DNA of 64,000 bases from Chitinophaga qingshengii (GTDB taxonomy: Bacteria > Bacteroidota > Bacteroidia > Chitinophagales > Chitinophagaceae). The notes below the pieces were generated by a model. The model worked only from the letters and a program-made list of their open reading frames with translations. It was not told where the DNA came from and made no database searches. The translations under genes were made by a program, and so were the position numbers. Positions 52,099 through 61,974 of this stretch are shown one piece after another. The DNA lies in assembly GCF_014529935.1 (NCBI RefSeq), contig NZ_JACVFC010000006.1:186001-250000 (forward strand). Reading direction: 5' to 3'. Every line of letters begins with the position of its first letter. The stretch's first letter is position 1.

Positions 52099-53550
52099 AT
52101 GGAAAACAAAGCGTATAAGTATATCCTGATCCTGCAAGTAATATTGGTGACCGTCTTGTTGGGTATTCCCTGGATGGCCTCCAATTTTGGCGCTATCCAC
52201 CTGGGATTAGCCGGGTTTCGCATCTCATCTTATTATGAGCTGCTGACGCTTCCTTTTGGTTTGCTGTACCGCATGGATAACCTGTCGCATATATTCCCTG
52301 CCGGTGATGCACAGGAAAGCATCTGCGATATATTTGTATCTCCACTGGTATGGTTGCTCACCAGTTATTTATGGGGGGGATTGTTATTTGCCTTTGTCCG
52401 GTTTATCCGGAAAAAAACCGATACGATAATCCCTCCGGAGAACTTCTGGAAAAAAGTTTTCCTCTCCAACCTTTTAATATCCCTGGTAGCATTTAGTTTT
52501 ATTTTCATTCTCAAATCCGAGCGGGAAATAAGTATTACCCCTATATCAGAAGATGCTTTTTGTATAAAAGCCTATTTGTTTTGCCTGGTTGCCATTATCG
52601 GTTCATTTATGCTGGGTATTCTCTGGTGGCTGATTTCCAGGTTATGGCCTAACTATCGTCTGGTGAGTATTATTCTCAGTGCCGTTACCATCACCGGCAT
52701 GCTCACTGTTATTTATGGCGTTTACGACCTGGTGGCCTATGTGGGCTATACCACCATAGATCATGTATCCCCGGAGGTGGCGGCTGCAGCCGAGGATTTA
52801 ACCAATTCCATTAATGGAGAATTTGGCGCCCCCTCCTCTCTCCTATCCGAAAGCAGCACTCCCCTGGAACCGGACGAGCCGGAGGCCGGCGATATCCTCT
52901 GGGGCGGACCGCAGCCGCATCGTGATAGTATCAAGGCTGCGCTGCAGTTTATTTGTTATGATCAGCTGGAACTGGGTAAATATCACGGATCACCCGATGA
53001 CCTGATACTCTATTGGGGAATGGGTATCCGCAGTCTCTTTGCACAGGCCGATCCCGCCACTCGGGCAGATGCGCTGTCGCAATTCGGAACATCCACCCTC
53101 TCTCCGGCAGTAGATGTCTTCGCCTTCACCAGCCGTAACGGACAGCGGCTAAAAGCTTGTTTTAGCCAATTCGGGCGACTATTACCGGAAGTATTGCCGG
53201 TGGCAGTGTATCGCCGTTCCCTGGCAGCCTGGTACAGAGACAATCTCGTGGCTACGCACGATTACCTGAAAACAATCCCCCACTACCGCGACTCCCTTAA
53301 AACCCTGTATACTAAAATGTTCGTAGCGCCTGAGGAGTTAGAACCCCAGGCGGAAACCTATATCAATGATATCGCCTGGGCAGGTAGCCTGAGAAGTATT
53401 GATGACGCACTCGACAGAGGCGATCAGCAAAGCAACCGGCTGGCCGTATGGATGGTTTCTTTCTGGGCACGCCGTTATGCAGAAGGTAATGCCGCAGAAG
53501 TATACACCATTCTCCGGCGAATCGGCGATTTATATGGGGGAACAGAATAA
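52099..53550 (+). CDS. Membrane protein of unknown function
   Basis: 483 residues: five or six membrane spans in the first half (ILILQVILVTVLLGIPWM, LLTSYLWGGLLFAFV, SLVAFSFIFIL and others), then a soluble, charged C-terminal half with no domain I can name. No cleavable signal peptide. It stands between divergent fecR and the sigma gene at 53688, which is on the same strand 137 bases downstream, so a role in that regulatory unit is possible. Confidence 0.8.
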   Translation: MENKAYKYILILQVILVTVLLGIPWMASNFGAIHLGLAGFRISSYYELLTLPFGLLYRMDNLSHIFPAGDAQESICDIFVSPLVWLLTSYLWGGLLFAFVRFIRKKTDTIIPPENFWKKVFLSNLLISLVAFSFIFILKSEREISITPISEDAFCIKAYLFCLVAIIGSFMLGILWWLISRLWPNYRLVSIILSAVTITGMLTVIYGVYDLVAYVGYTTIDHVSPEVAAAAEDLTNSINGEFGAPSSLLSESSTPLEPDEPEAGDILWGGPQPHRDSIKAALQFICYDQLELGKYHGSPDDLILYWGMGIRSLFAQADPATRADALSQFGTSTLSPAVDVFAFTSRNGQRLKACFSQFGRLLPEVLPVAVYRRSLAAWYRDNLVATHDYLKTIPHYRDSLKTLYTKMFVAPEELEPQAETYINDIAWAGSLRSIDDALDRGDQQSNRLAVWMVSFWARRYAEGNAAEVYTILRRIGDLYGGTE

Positions 53551-53687
53551 TACCTGATCATATACTATTACCTTTCGCCAAAAAAGCACCACCGTCAAAA
53601 AAAAATTACCGGATAAATTATTTTGTTAACTTTAGCGTAATCTGCGTTATATATTATTGCAACCAATATCAGTGGCTTAAAAAAGGG

Positions 53688-54248
53688 ATGGATCAGTGTA
53701 CTATCAATGAACTATTCAAAAACATCACAGCGAACAATGACCAGACAGCCTTCAAAGCTTTCTACAATCATTTTTTCATAAAACTGCTGCGTTTTTCCTT
53801 TTCGCTCACCCGTTCCAAAGAGGTGGCGGAAGAAATTACGAACGATGTTTTTATGCATTGCTGGCAAAAAAGGCAATCACTAACGGACGTTAAAAATCCG
53901 CAGGTATATCTTTTTGTGGTTGCTAAAAACAAAGCCATCGATCATATGCGTAAACAATCTGCCTCCCGGCAGATCACCATCGCAGAAGAAGAAAAACTGG
54001 AAATATCTTTCGACAGCGATCCGGAACAACTCATGATCTCCGCCGAAATGATCCGTAAAATGGAACACACCATCGAACAACTTCCTCCTAAATGTAAAAT
54101 GGTGTATATCCTCATCAAGCAATACGGATTGCGGTATAAAGAAGTAGCCTCCGTACTTAATCTCTCTGTAAAAACAGTGGAAAATCAGTTGGCTATTGCC
54201 ATGAAACGACTGACCACGGCTGTTAATTTCACTTTGGAAAAGATTTGA
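53688..54248 (+). CDS. ECF RNA polymerase sigma factor
   Basis: 186 residues. Region 2 (about 20-95, FYNHFFIKLLRFSFSLTRSKE, EEITNDVFMHCWQKRQSL), region 4 (about 125-180, GLRYKEVASVLNLSVKTVENQ). An AAAAGGG lies directly before the ATG. No anti-sigma gene follows; the nearest FecR (50896) is on the opposite strand 1.7 kb away, and the downstream SusC (55957) has no STN domain. Its partner is thus probably FecR at 50896. Confidence 0.94.
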   Translation: MDQCTINELFKNITANNDQTAFKAFYNHFFIKLLRFSFSLTRSKEVAEEITNDVFMHCWQKRQSLTDVKNPQVYLFVVAKNKAIDHMRKQSASRQITIAEEEKLEISFDSDPEQLMISAEMIRKMEHTIEQLPPKCKMVYILIKQYGLRYKEVASVLNLSVKTVENQLAIAMKRLTTAVNFTLEKI

Positions 54249-54266
54249 TCATTTTTTTATTTTGAT

Positions 54267-54340
54267 ATTTTGATATTTAATAAAAGAGGAGACCAAAGCA
54301 ACCATCCGCTTCGGTCTCCTCTTTTATTAAATATCAAAAT
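54267..54340. terminator. Bidirectional terminator between sigma and susD genes
   Basis: A perfect 28-base stem (54267-54294 with 54313-54340) and an 18-base loop with an inner AAGC/GCTT. T-runs occur on both sides; it lies between the sigma stop (54248) and the susD stop (54360). Confidence 0.9.
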
Positions 54341-54359
54341 AAAAAAAATAACAAAATGA

Positions 54360-55928
54360 CTAGTATCCTTCGTTCTGTGGTTTCAGATTCGGGTTATTCT
54401 TCATTTCAAACACCGGCAGCGGGTACAGCAGGTGTTTCTTAGCCAGCACTGCGCCGTTAGGTTTGTTGACATGCCCGATAAAGTCATCGAAGCCATTGGT
54501 GTCTTCATTGTAAACTTTACGCAGGCGCAGCATATCAAACCAGGTCACTCCTTCGTAACACAGTTCGTGCCAGCGTTCGCGCCATACAGCTTGTTCAAAA
54601 TCGCTCTGGCTCAGGCCTGCTTTGGCAGGCAGGTTGGCACGTTGACGGATGGCATTCAGTGCCGTATATGCGTCTGAGTTAGGTGCTCCATCCGCGCGGT
54701 TTTGTGCTTCTGCATAAGTCAGCAATACCTCAGCATAACGGATCAGCGTCAGATTCAGATTACTGATACCGGTACCGGGCTTGCCGTACGCACCATGGCA
54801 AGTCACGTCAAAGAACTTGTAGATATACGGTGTCACCAACTGAATAGTATCCTGGCTACCCTTGAAGAAGTAGTAGGTATAGAAAAACTGCTGCTGGTCT
54901 GTGCGTTTGTCTGTTGGCTCAAACTTCTTATAGGAATTGTAGAAAGACTGAGATGGCACGTAGGTGCCCTGACCGCTGCCTTTGGCAGATATATCAGGCT
55001 GCGCATTGTTGGGCAGCATAGTGGTTTGCAGCGGATTTTCCTCTACCCCGCTCAGGTATCCTACCTGGAACAGGAATTCCAGCCTGTTGTTGGTAGCTAC
55101 GTTATGCAGGTCTGCATAGTTGGTAAACAAACCGATTTCAGACGTATGTGCATTGGCGTAGTCAATCACCTCCTTCGCTTTATCTGCTGCCAGTTTATAG
55201 TATGCCTGTCCTTTGTTGAGCGGGAAACCTGCCATCGTCAGATATACTTTTGACAGCAGGGCTTTAACAGCGGCAGTGCTGGCGCGGCCGGTATTATCTT
55301 TCCATACAAGTCCGGCAGCTTCTGCCTTCTGCAGGTCGTCTACAATGCTTTTGTACACCTCCTCCTGGCTGGTACGGCCGGGAGAGAAATCAGGTGACTG
55401 TGGTGTTTGTGATTTAAGGATCAAAGGCACATCTCCCCATAACCTTACCGCATAAAAATAGGCCCAGGCACGCAGGAAATAGGCCTCTCCCATTACCCGC
55501 TTACGGGCGTTTTCGTCCATGGGATTAATTCTGGGCACGTTATCAATTACAAGGTTGGCTTGCGCAATCTCCTTATAAAGTCCTTTCCACCAGTTACCGA
55601 TCTGGAGATTATCCCCATCATACACCAGCCCTAACAGGTTGTTGAGGTCTGAGTTCTGGGCCGTTTTAGAGATAACGGTACCCGTAGCTGCATCCAGGAA
55701 GGCGTAGTTATTGGTAAAGATACCGGCGCCTTCACCGATGAAACGTAACCGTGCATATGCACCCAAAACGGCTGCATCAGCATGTTCAGGTAATGTAAAA
55801 TAGCTGTCCGGGCTGAGGTTGGAAGGATCCTGTTCTTCCAGGAACTTCTTACAGCCGCTCCCCGCACCTATCAGCACAGCACCACAGAGTGCCAGCTGTA
55901 TCGTTTTACGAATGATATTTTTCTTCAT
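54360..55928 (-). CDS. SusD/RagB-family lipoprotein
   Basis: 522 residues with lipoprotein signal ending GAGSGCKKF (Cys about 26). SusD features: LSPDSYFTLPEHADAAVLGA at the N-terminus, LIRYAEVLLTYAEAQNRADG and WHELCYEGVTWFDMLRLRKV near the end. Partner of the SusC encoded 28 bases upstream (55957-59115). Confidence 0.97.
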   Translation of the reverse strand: MKKNIIRKTIQLALCGAVLIGAGSGCKKFLEEQDPSNLSPDSYFTLPEHADAAVLGAYARLRFIGEGAGIFTNNYAFLDAATGTVISKTAQNSDLNNLLGLVYDGDNLQIGNWWKGLYKEIAQANLVIDNVPRINPMDENARKRVMGEAYFLRAWAYFYAVRLWGDVPLILKSQTPQSPDFSPGRTSQEEVYKSIVDDLQKAEAAGLVWKDNTGRASTAAVKALLSKVYLTMAGFPLNKGQAYYKLAADKAKEVIDYANAHTSEIGLFTNYADLHNVATNNRLEFLFQVGYLSGVEENPLQTTMLPNNAQPDISAKGSGQGTYVPSQSFYNSYKKFEPTDKRTDQQQFFYTYYFFKGSQDTIQLVTPYIYKFFDVTCHGAYGKPGTGISNLNLTLIRYAEVLLTYAEAQNRADGAPNSDAYTALNAIRQRANLPAKAGLSQSDFEQAVWRERWHELCYEGVTWFDMLRLRKVYNEDTNGFDDFIGHVNKPNGAVLAKKHLLYPLPVFEMKNNPNLKPQNEGY

Positions 55929-55956
55929 GATAAAGTCTTTTTGAATACTGAACTAA

Positions 55957-58900
55957 TTAGAACGCTACGTTTAAACCTAACTGATAAGTGGTAGGTTTGG
56001 GATAGTCGAAGAACGTTTGTCCCTGCGCAAAAGCGTCGCCATAAGTACTAACCTCCGGATCGTTACCACTGTATTTGGTGAGCACGAAGAAGTTTTGTGC
56101 TGAAGCCCAGATACGCAGTTTACTCAGGTGTATCCGTTGCAGCACTTCCGGTTTGAAAGTATAGCCCAGCAAGAGGTTTTTACCACGGATGAAAGAGCCG
56201 TCTTCTACCCAATGGGTATCTACGTTGGTCACATAACCGGCAGCTACCGGGCGGGGAGCCGCGATCATCGTATTTTGATGTTGTGGTGTCCAGTAATCCA
56301 GTACAGATTTAAAGCTGTTGGCAATGCTGATACGGTCTTCACCGGAGTGATGTGACATGTTCAGCACGTCAGCCCCATAAGAATACTGCAGTTCCAGCGT
56401 GAGGTCAAAGTTTTTATACTTGAAGGTGTTGATAAAACCACCCCAACCTTTCGGGTTACCGTTACCGATAATCATACGGTCAGCATCGTTAATAATGTGA
56501 TCGCCGTTTACGTCGCGGTATTTGATATCACCGGGCAACATGGTATTACCGCCGCGATAGCTTTGGAATTTGGCGGCTTCCGCTCTCTCCGCTTCGCTCC
56601 AGGTACCTTCACGCACCAGTCCCCAGAAGGAACCAACGGATTCGCCTATACGCAGAATGTTAGTCTGGTTGGTGAAGTTGGGACCGCCTACACCGAATAT
56701 ATCTGCAGGTGTAGCGAGCGACAGGATTTTGTTACGGTTGAAGGATATGTTGAAGGTGGTGTTCCAGTTAAAGTCTTTACCGTTAATCACCAGTGCATTC
56801 AAGCCCAGTTCCAGTCCTTTGTTTTCCATGGAACCGATATTTTTACGGATGGTAGCGTAACCACTGGTAGTAGGCACGGGCGCATCCAGTAACATATCGG
56901 ATGTTTTCCGGTAGTATACGTCGGCTTCTAAATTAAGGCGATTACCAAAGAATCCTATTTCAGCACCGAAATCTGCTTGTGCCGTTCTTTCCCATTTCAG
57001 GTCCGGGTTAGGCAGTCTGTTGATACCGATACCCTGTACTTTGGCGCCATCGATCACAGCCGCGAAGGTGCTGTTGGCAGCGAGACTGGCAAGGGACTGG
57101 TATGGCGGAATTTCGGAGTTACCGGTCACACCGTAGCTGGTACGCAGTTTCAGGTGAGAGATGACGCGGTTGTTTTTCATCCATGGTTCTTCAGACACTC
57201 TCCAACCCAGGCCGGCTGAGGGGAAAGTAGCGTATTTGTTGGAAGGGCCAAAGCGGGAAGATCCATCTCTGCGGGCTGTAAGTGTCAGCAGATAACGTTC
57301 TTTGTAAGCGTAGTTTAAACGGGTGAAGTATGAAAAGAACGAGAACCGGTTACGGTTAGATCCCACACCACTGGCGGGAATCACAGAGCCTGCACCAAGA
57401 TTGTTGTTTTCGAAATAATCCGTCGAATAGTTTTCGCCTCTTGCATTGAAGGTAAAGAAATTATCTTCTGAAGTTCCCATACCCAGCATGCCGGTAAAGC
57501 TGTGGTCGGTGCCAAAACGTTTATTATAGGTCAGGTAGTTTTCAAAGGACCAGAAAGTTTCGCGGTCGTTGGCTACCACAGCAATACCTTTCTGAGAGGC
57601 GGAAATATCCAGCAGGGAGCGGCCATTCCATTCGTTACGGCCACGGGTTACCACGTTGGTACCAACGGTGCTGCGCAGTTCCAGCCCTTTAGCCAGCGTA
57701 ATATTGGCATACACATTACCGAGGATGTTCTGTGTATTCAGGATATATTTTCTGTCGGTCAGGATCTGCACCGGGTTAGAACCACCTTCAGCGCCTGGGT
57801 ACATTTTGTTATTGGTCCAGGTACCATCTGCCAGTTTTATCGGCAGGAAAGGCATCGCTTCCGTAATCATACGCACAGAGTTAAGGCCACCGGTACCGAT
57901 GTCTACCAGGTTTTCTTCCTGGTTGTTATAGCTCAGTGAGCCACCTACCTGTAACCATTCTTTGATTTTGGTCTGGATGGTAAACCGTGCGGAATAACGT
58001 TTCAGGTAAGAGTTCAGCAGCAGCCCGTTATCGTCGAGGTAACCGAGATAGAGACCATACTGGGTATCGGGGTTACCACCGGAGAAGCCCAACTGATGGC
58101 TCTGTGTGAGTTTGTGCTGAATAGATTCCTTAAACCAGTCGGTATCATACAGCGGGTTGCCGTCTTTGTCGAAGAACCGGGAGTCCGTTCTTTTCAGGGC
58201 AGGGTTGCTGGCAACATAGTTACCGTTATCCCATCCTGCTTTATCATAGATCTGCGCATTTTTCCAGCCTTGTGTTTCCAGATCGAGATACTCCCTGGCG
58301 TTGAGCATTTTTACCCGGTGTGGACCAGGAGTGTTGATGCCAAAGTAGTTATCATAAATTACACGGCCGCCGGTAGGAGAACCTTTTTTAGTGGTGACCA
58401 ATACAACGCCGTTGGCGCCTCTGGCGCCGTAGATAGCGGTAGAAGACGCATCCTTCAGTACTTCGATAGACTCCACATCGTTAGGATTGATATAGTCGAT
58501 GGCGTTAGAGTTTTGAATTTGGTTACCCATAGGCAGCGCTACCCCGTCTACCACATACAGCGGGTTGCTGGTGGTATTGATAGAGCTGAAGCCGCGGATA
58601 CGTATCCTGGTTTGGCCACCGGGGCGACCGGAGTTGGTGCTCACCTGCACACCGGGCATACGGCCGCTCAGTGCCTGGTTAACAGAAGGGGCAGGACGTT
58701 CCTGTAATGCGCCGGCTCTAACGGAAGCTACTGCTCCGGTTACATCCGATCTTTTTTGGGTACCGTAGCCCACTACCACTACGTCCTGCAATGATTTCAC
58801 GTCTGTGCTGAGCGCCGCATTGAGTGTAGCAGCGTTACCAACGAGTTTTTCGGTGGGGGTATAACCAACAAAAGAAAATACAAGGGTAGTGTTATTACCG

Positions 58901-59115
58901 GGTACTGTGAGGGTATAGCTACCGTCGGGGCCGGTCTGTGTACCGGTGCTGGTGCCTTTTACCTGCACAGTCACGCCCGGCAGCGGCGTATTGTCCCGTG
59001 CATCAAACACCTTACCGGTGATCTTCTTTTCCTGGGAAAAGGCCAGCAGCGACAGCAGTAGCAGAAGGCTGCTCTGCAGGCTGGTCCGTACCAGGAATGT
59101 CAGTTTTTTCTTCAT
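55957..59115 (-). CDS. SusC-family TonB-linked receptor without STN domain
   Basis: 1052 residues from the ATG at 59113-59115, starting a signal peptide (VRTSLQSSLLLLLSLLAFSQ); the longer frame to 59193 has none. Carboxypeptidase-D-like domain (about 30-105, ITGKVFDARDNTPLPGVTVQ), TonB box QDVVVVGYG, plug (IRIRGFSSINTTSNPLYVVD, SIEVLKDASSTAIYGARGAN) and a barrel ending LGLNVAF. No STN domain, so control by FecR is unlikely; LacI-like sites lie upstream. Confidence 0.97.
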   Translation of the reverse strand: MKKKLTFLVRTSLQSSLLLLLSLLAFSQEKKITGKVFDARDNTPLPGVTVQVKGTSTGTQTGPDGSYTLTVPGNNTTLVFSFVGYTPTEKLVGNAATLNAALSTDVKSLQDVVVVGYGTQKRSDVTGAVASVRAGALQERPAPSVNQALSGRMPGVQVSTNSGRPGGQTRIRIRGFSSINTTSNPLYVVDGVALPMGNQIQNSNAIDYINPNDVESIEVLKDASSTAIYGARGANGVVLVTTKKGSPTGGRVIYDNYFGINTPGPHRVKMLNAREYLDLETQGWKNAQIYDKAGWDNGNYVASNPALKRTDSRFFDKDGNPLYDTDWFKESIQHKLTQSHQLGFSGGNPDTQYGLYLGYLDDNGLLLNSYLKRYSARFTIQTKIKEWLQVGGSLSYNNQEENLVDIGTGGLNSVRMITEAMPFLPIKLADGTWTNNKMYPGAEGGSNPVQILTDRKYILNTQNILGNVYANITLAKGLELRSTVGTNVVTRGRNEWNGRSLLDISASQKGIAVVANDRETFWSFENYLTYNKRFGTDHSFTGMLGMGTSEDNFFTFNARGENYSTDYFENNNLGAGSVIPASGVGSNRNRFSFFSYFTRLNYAYKERYLLTLTARRDGSSRFGPSNKYATFPSAGLGWRVSEEPWMKNNRVISHLKLRTSYGVTGNSEIPPYQSLASLAANSTFAAVIDGAKVQGIGINRLPNPDLKWERTAQADFGAEIGFFGNRLNLEADVYYRKTSDMLLDAPVPTTSGYATIRKNIGSMENKGLELGLNALVINGKDFNWNTTFNISFNRNKILSLATPADIFGVGGPNFTNQTNILRIGESVGSFWGLVREGTWSEAERAEAAKFQSYRGGNTMLPGDIKYRDVNGDHIINDADRMIIGNGNPKGWGGFINTFKYKNFDLTLELQYSYGADVLNMSHHSGEDRISIANSFKSVLDYWTPQHQNTMIAAPRPVAAGYVTNVDTHWVEDGSFIRGKNLLLGYTFKPEVLQRIHLSKLRIWASAQNFFVLTKYSGNDPEVSTYGDAFAQGQTFFDYPKPTTYQLGLNVAF

Positions 59116-59148
59116 ACTTGTTTGTTTTTTGGTTAATAAAGGTTCAAT

Positions 59149-59164
59149 GCTAAAACGATTTTGC
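59149..59164. promoter_or_regulatory. LacI-type operator candidate, copy 1
   Basis: GCTAAAACGATTTTGC, a 16-base imperfect palindrome with the central CG typical of LacI-family operators, 34 bases before the susC ATG. Confidence 0.5.
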
Positions 59165-59522
59165 AAAAAGATCCCAGGAACCATTCCGGACAATTTTTGT
59201 GGAAAGGAAACAGTTCTGTAATACTTTAAAGACAGGGGCCGCTGTACCAGCTGTTTACAACAGCGATAAGCAGTAAGGGTGACGGTGCGATGCTCACCCC
59301 GATGGCCCGGAAATGCACAGGAAAGGCTTTACAGCGGGGGACCGGAAGGGTTGTATAACGTTACTTCCGGCCGGCCGGAAAAAGTGATTACCCCAAATTG
59401 GCTGACATCATTTATTCCCGGCTGTTACATACGGCGATGGCTACTTCATTCTCCGTTTGCCTGAAACAATACATCCATGGACGTGGTCCCATAGCTGATT
59501 TGACAATGCCTTTTTATAACGT

Positions 59523-59538
59523 GCTAAAACGATTTTGT
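59523..59538. promoter_or_regulatory. LacI-type operator candidate, copy 2
   Basis: GCTAAAACGATTTTGT, differing from copy 1 only in the last base. Confidence 0.5.
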
Positions 59539-59840
59539 GTTAATACCTGTTAAATACCTGTTTGAATGATGACGTTTTTGATGAATAAATGAAACCTGTT
59601 TACACTGCCAGACGAGGCAGCTCTCATGTAATTAAAATATGGTTTTAAACCTAACGTGAAATGCGGCGCGAACTGAATGATTGAGTACCGCTACCGGCTA
59701 CAAATGATTTTCATTAACAGTGCTACCATTACAAGTGAATAATTTTTTTAGATTCAGACCCGGGCTGGCATATTATCCACAATACTTTTTTGGCGTTTTC
59801 ACTACAGCTCCGGTCATAAAAATATAACTATTTCCAGATA

Positions 59841-59856
59841 ACTAAAACGTTTTTGC
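59841..59856. promoter_or_regulatory. LacI-type operator candidate, copy 3
   Basis: ACTAAAACGTTTTTGC, two differences from copy 1, about 200 bases before the sigma gene at 60054. Confidence 0.45.
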
Positions 59857-60053
59857 AATTTTTTTTATCACCGGGAAAAGGTTGATGATAAATTACCAGC
59901 TATATGCCTGAAGAACAGGAAAAAATGAAATAACTCACATAAAATTATCTTCCTGCAATAATTTCAGTTTCACTATTTCTTTCTTCCTGCCTGAACGAAT
60001 TCATGTTTTTTTTATACCTTATAGCCTGATACCTGGAAAAGAGTAGGAAAACA

Positions 60054-60692
60054 ATGGTGAGAACCAGCGATATAGCCCAATTGAGCGAGGCCGCATTGAT
60101 CAGGGAAATCCATACGAAAAACAGGCAGGTCTTTACCTATGTATATGAACGTCACTTCCGGGAACTGGTGATGGCAGCCTTCCGTTACTGCAAAGACGCA
60201 GGCATAGCACAGGAACTGGTCCAGGAAGTGTTTATCAGAATATGGGAAAACCCGGCCCTGTTGGATGAAAACGGCGCGCTTCGCGCCTACCTGTATAAGG
60301 CGGTTATCAATCATGCCCTCAACTATCTCAGGCGGGAAAAAAATATCGCCCGCCATCACTCCGTTATTGCCGAATCCCTGACCGATAGTTACCTGCTCAA
60401 CCTGCAGGAAGAACAGGAACTCAAACTCCGTATCCACCAGGAAATAGAAAAACTCCCTAAACAATGCGCACGCGTATTTAAAATGAGCCGCTTCGATGGA
60501 CTTAAATACCGCGAAATTGCCGAACAACTGCAGATATCGGAAAAAACCGTGGAAAACCACATCATCCACGCCCTGAAAACACTCCGGGAAAACCTCTTCT
60601 ATCGCCAGGATAACACCCGCGATTATACCACCCATCTGCGCCTGCTGCAACTTTTTTGCGCCCTTTCCGGGGAACTGATGCACAGATTATAA
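60054..60692 (+). CDS. ECF RNA polymerase sigma factor (FecI type)
   Basis: 212 residues: region 2 (about 22-95, TYVYERHFRELVMAAFRYCK, AQELVQEVFIRIWENPALL), region 4 (about 140-195, GLKYREIAEQLQISEKTVEN). FecR follows 124 bases later and an STN-bearing SusC after that, so it is the sigma member of a complete FecI/FecR/SusC module. Confidence 0.95.
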   Translation: MVRTSDIAQLSEAALIREIHTKNRQVFTYVYERHFRELVMAAFRYCKDAGIAQELVQEVFIRIWENPALLDENGALRAYLYKAVINHALNYLRREKNIARHHSVIAESLTDSYLLNLQEEQELKLRIHQEIEKLPKQCARVFKMSRFDGLKYREIAEQLQISEKTVENHIIHALKTLRENLFYRQDNTRDYTTHLRLLQLFCALSGELMHRL

Positions 60693-60816
60693 CGCCCTCA
60701 TCCTCTCACCGGATTATTGCCTTATATATATTATATAAAAAACAATGTGATTTTTTTTTAACATTGACTGGGGGTATCCCCTCCTGTTAATTGTAACAAT
60801 ACAAAGGCCTCTGCCA

Positions 60817-61791
60817 ATGCAAAAAGAAACGATCAACTGGCTACAACTGGTGAAATACCTGAACAACCCACAGGATACTGCCCTGGAGCAGGAAGTGCGG
60901 TCATGGATCGCTGCTGCCCCTGAAAATGAGGCCATTTACCAGCAGGTACAGCAACTATGGCAACTGTCGCCCGACCTGAAAATACTGGACCAGCTGGACA
61001 CACCCGCCGCCATCGCGCGCCTGCAGGACGCTTTGCCGGAAGATAACACCGTTCTTCAGCTCCCTGCCCGCCGCTATAAATGGTTCCGTGTAGCCGCAAT
61101 AGCCATCCCTGTTATGGCCGCCGCCTGGTGGCTCTATCACAGCACCGGCGCTATCACCTACCGCGAGAAAACTACGATGGCCTCCATCGACTCCCTCCTG
61201 CTTCCTGATCAGTCACATATCTATCTTGATAAGAATAGCCGCATCCGATATCCGGAAAAAATGGAAAAAATCCGGACCGTTATCATGGAACAAGGCACCG
61301 CCTTCTTTGAGGTGGCCCCTCAAACCGGCACCCCATTCATGGTGAAAATCGGATCATCCAGTATCACTGTACTGGGTACCTCTTTTAATATCCAAATGAA
61401 CGAAAATAGTATAGGCGTTACAGTTAAAACCGGTAAAATCAGTTTTAACTCCGGTCATTCCAATACACCAGAGACTATCCTGATTGCCGGCGAAGGCATC
61501 CGCTTCAATCCGGCTACCGGCAGTATAGAACAATTTAATGCCATCAACAGCAACGCCGATGCCTGGATCACACATGAACTGGTATTTGTCGATGCCCCCC
61601 TGTTCGAAGTATGCAAAAAACTGGAAGCACTCTACCAGGTGAAAATCAATCTGCAGGGCAAAATCCCTGTAAAAAAACTGAATGCAACATTTAAGAACAA
61701 TAAGCTGGAGGAAGTATTGGAAGTGCTGCAAGCCACCTACCCTATATCGGTAGTGCACCGCAACCGGGAAATCACCATCACCGGCAGGTAA
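60817..61791 (+). CDS. FecR-family anti-sigma factor
   Basis: 324 residues: cytoplasmic N-terminus (about 1-85), membrane span (about 90-108, FRVAAIAIPVMAAAWWLY), FecR domain (SIDSLLLPDQSHIYLDKNSR, GTAFFEVAPQTGTPFMV) and C-terminal STN-like domain (LFEVCKKLEALYQVKINLQ). Pairs with the sigma factor upstream and the STN-bearing receptor downstream. Confidence 0.95.
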   Translation: MQKETINWLQLVKYLNNPQDTALEQEVRSWIAAAPENEAIYQQVQQLWQLSPDLKILDQLDTPAAIARLQDALPEDNTVLQLPARRYKWFRVAAIAIPVMAAAWWLYHSTGAITYREKTTMASIDSLLLPDQSHIYLDKNSRIRYPEKMEKIRTVIMEQGTAFFEVAPQTGTPFMVKIGSSSITVLGTSFNIQMNENSIGVTVKTGKISFNSGHSNTPETILIAGEGIRFNPATGSIEQFNAINSNADAWITHELVFVDAPLFEVCKKLEALYQVKINLQGKIPVKKLNATFKNNKLEEVLEVLQATYPISVVHRNREITITGR

Positions 61792-61907
61792 ACACCTGCT
61801 ACGAAAAGGCCTTTCTCCGTTGTTTAGCAACCCAATGTGTCAACTGAAATCAACAATCGCAGTTCTGTAACCCGGAAATGCAACCAAGATCGTCTGCAGG
61901 CTATGTA

Positions 61908-61925
61908 ACGTTCCCCACGGAACGT
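61908..61925 (+). promoter_or_regulatory. Stem-loop in the receptor leader
   Basis: ACGTTCC / GGAACGT with a CCAC loop, 49 bases before the ATG at 61975 in the 183-base gap after fecR. It could affect translation or mRNA stability. Confidence 0.35.
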
Positions 61926-61974
61926 CATGCCTATGCCTGCCCCGGACCCGTTTAACCTATAATAATTATACACG

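Larger units (their letters stand above)
59116..60053. other. 938-base non-coding interval with three LacI-like sites
   Basis: Between divergent susC (minus) and the sigma gene (plus). No convincing gene: the longest plus frame (59279-59464) is Arg/Pro-rich and unlike neighbouring coding sequence. Contains three copies of a CTAAAACG palindrome, listed separately. Confidence 0.6.

Noticed and set aside
59279..59464. 61-codon plus frame in the 938-base gap
   Set aside because: No family resemblance, unusual composition and no promoter box; lies among operator-like palindromes.
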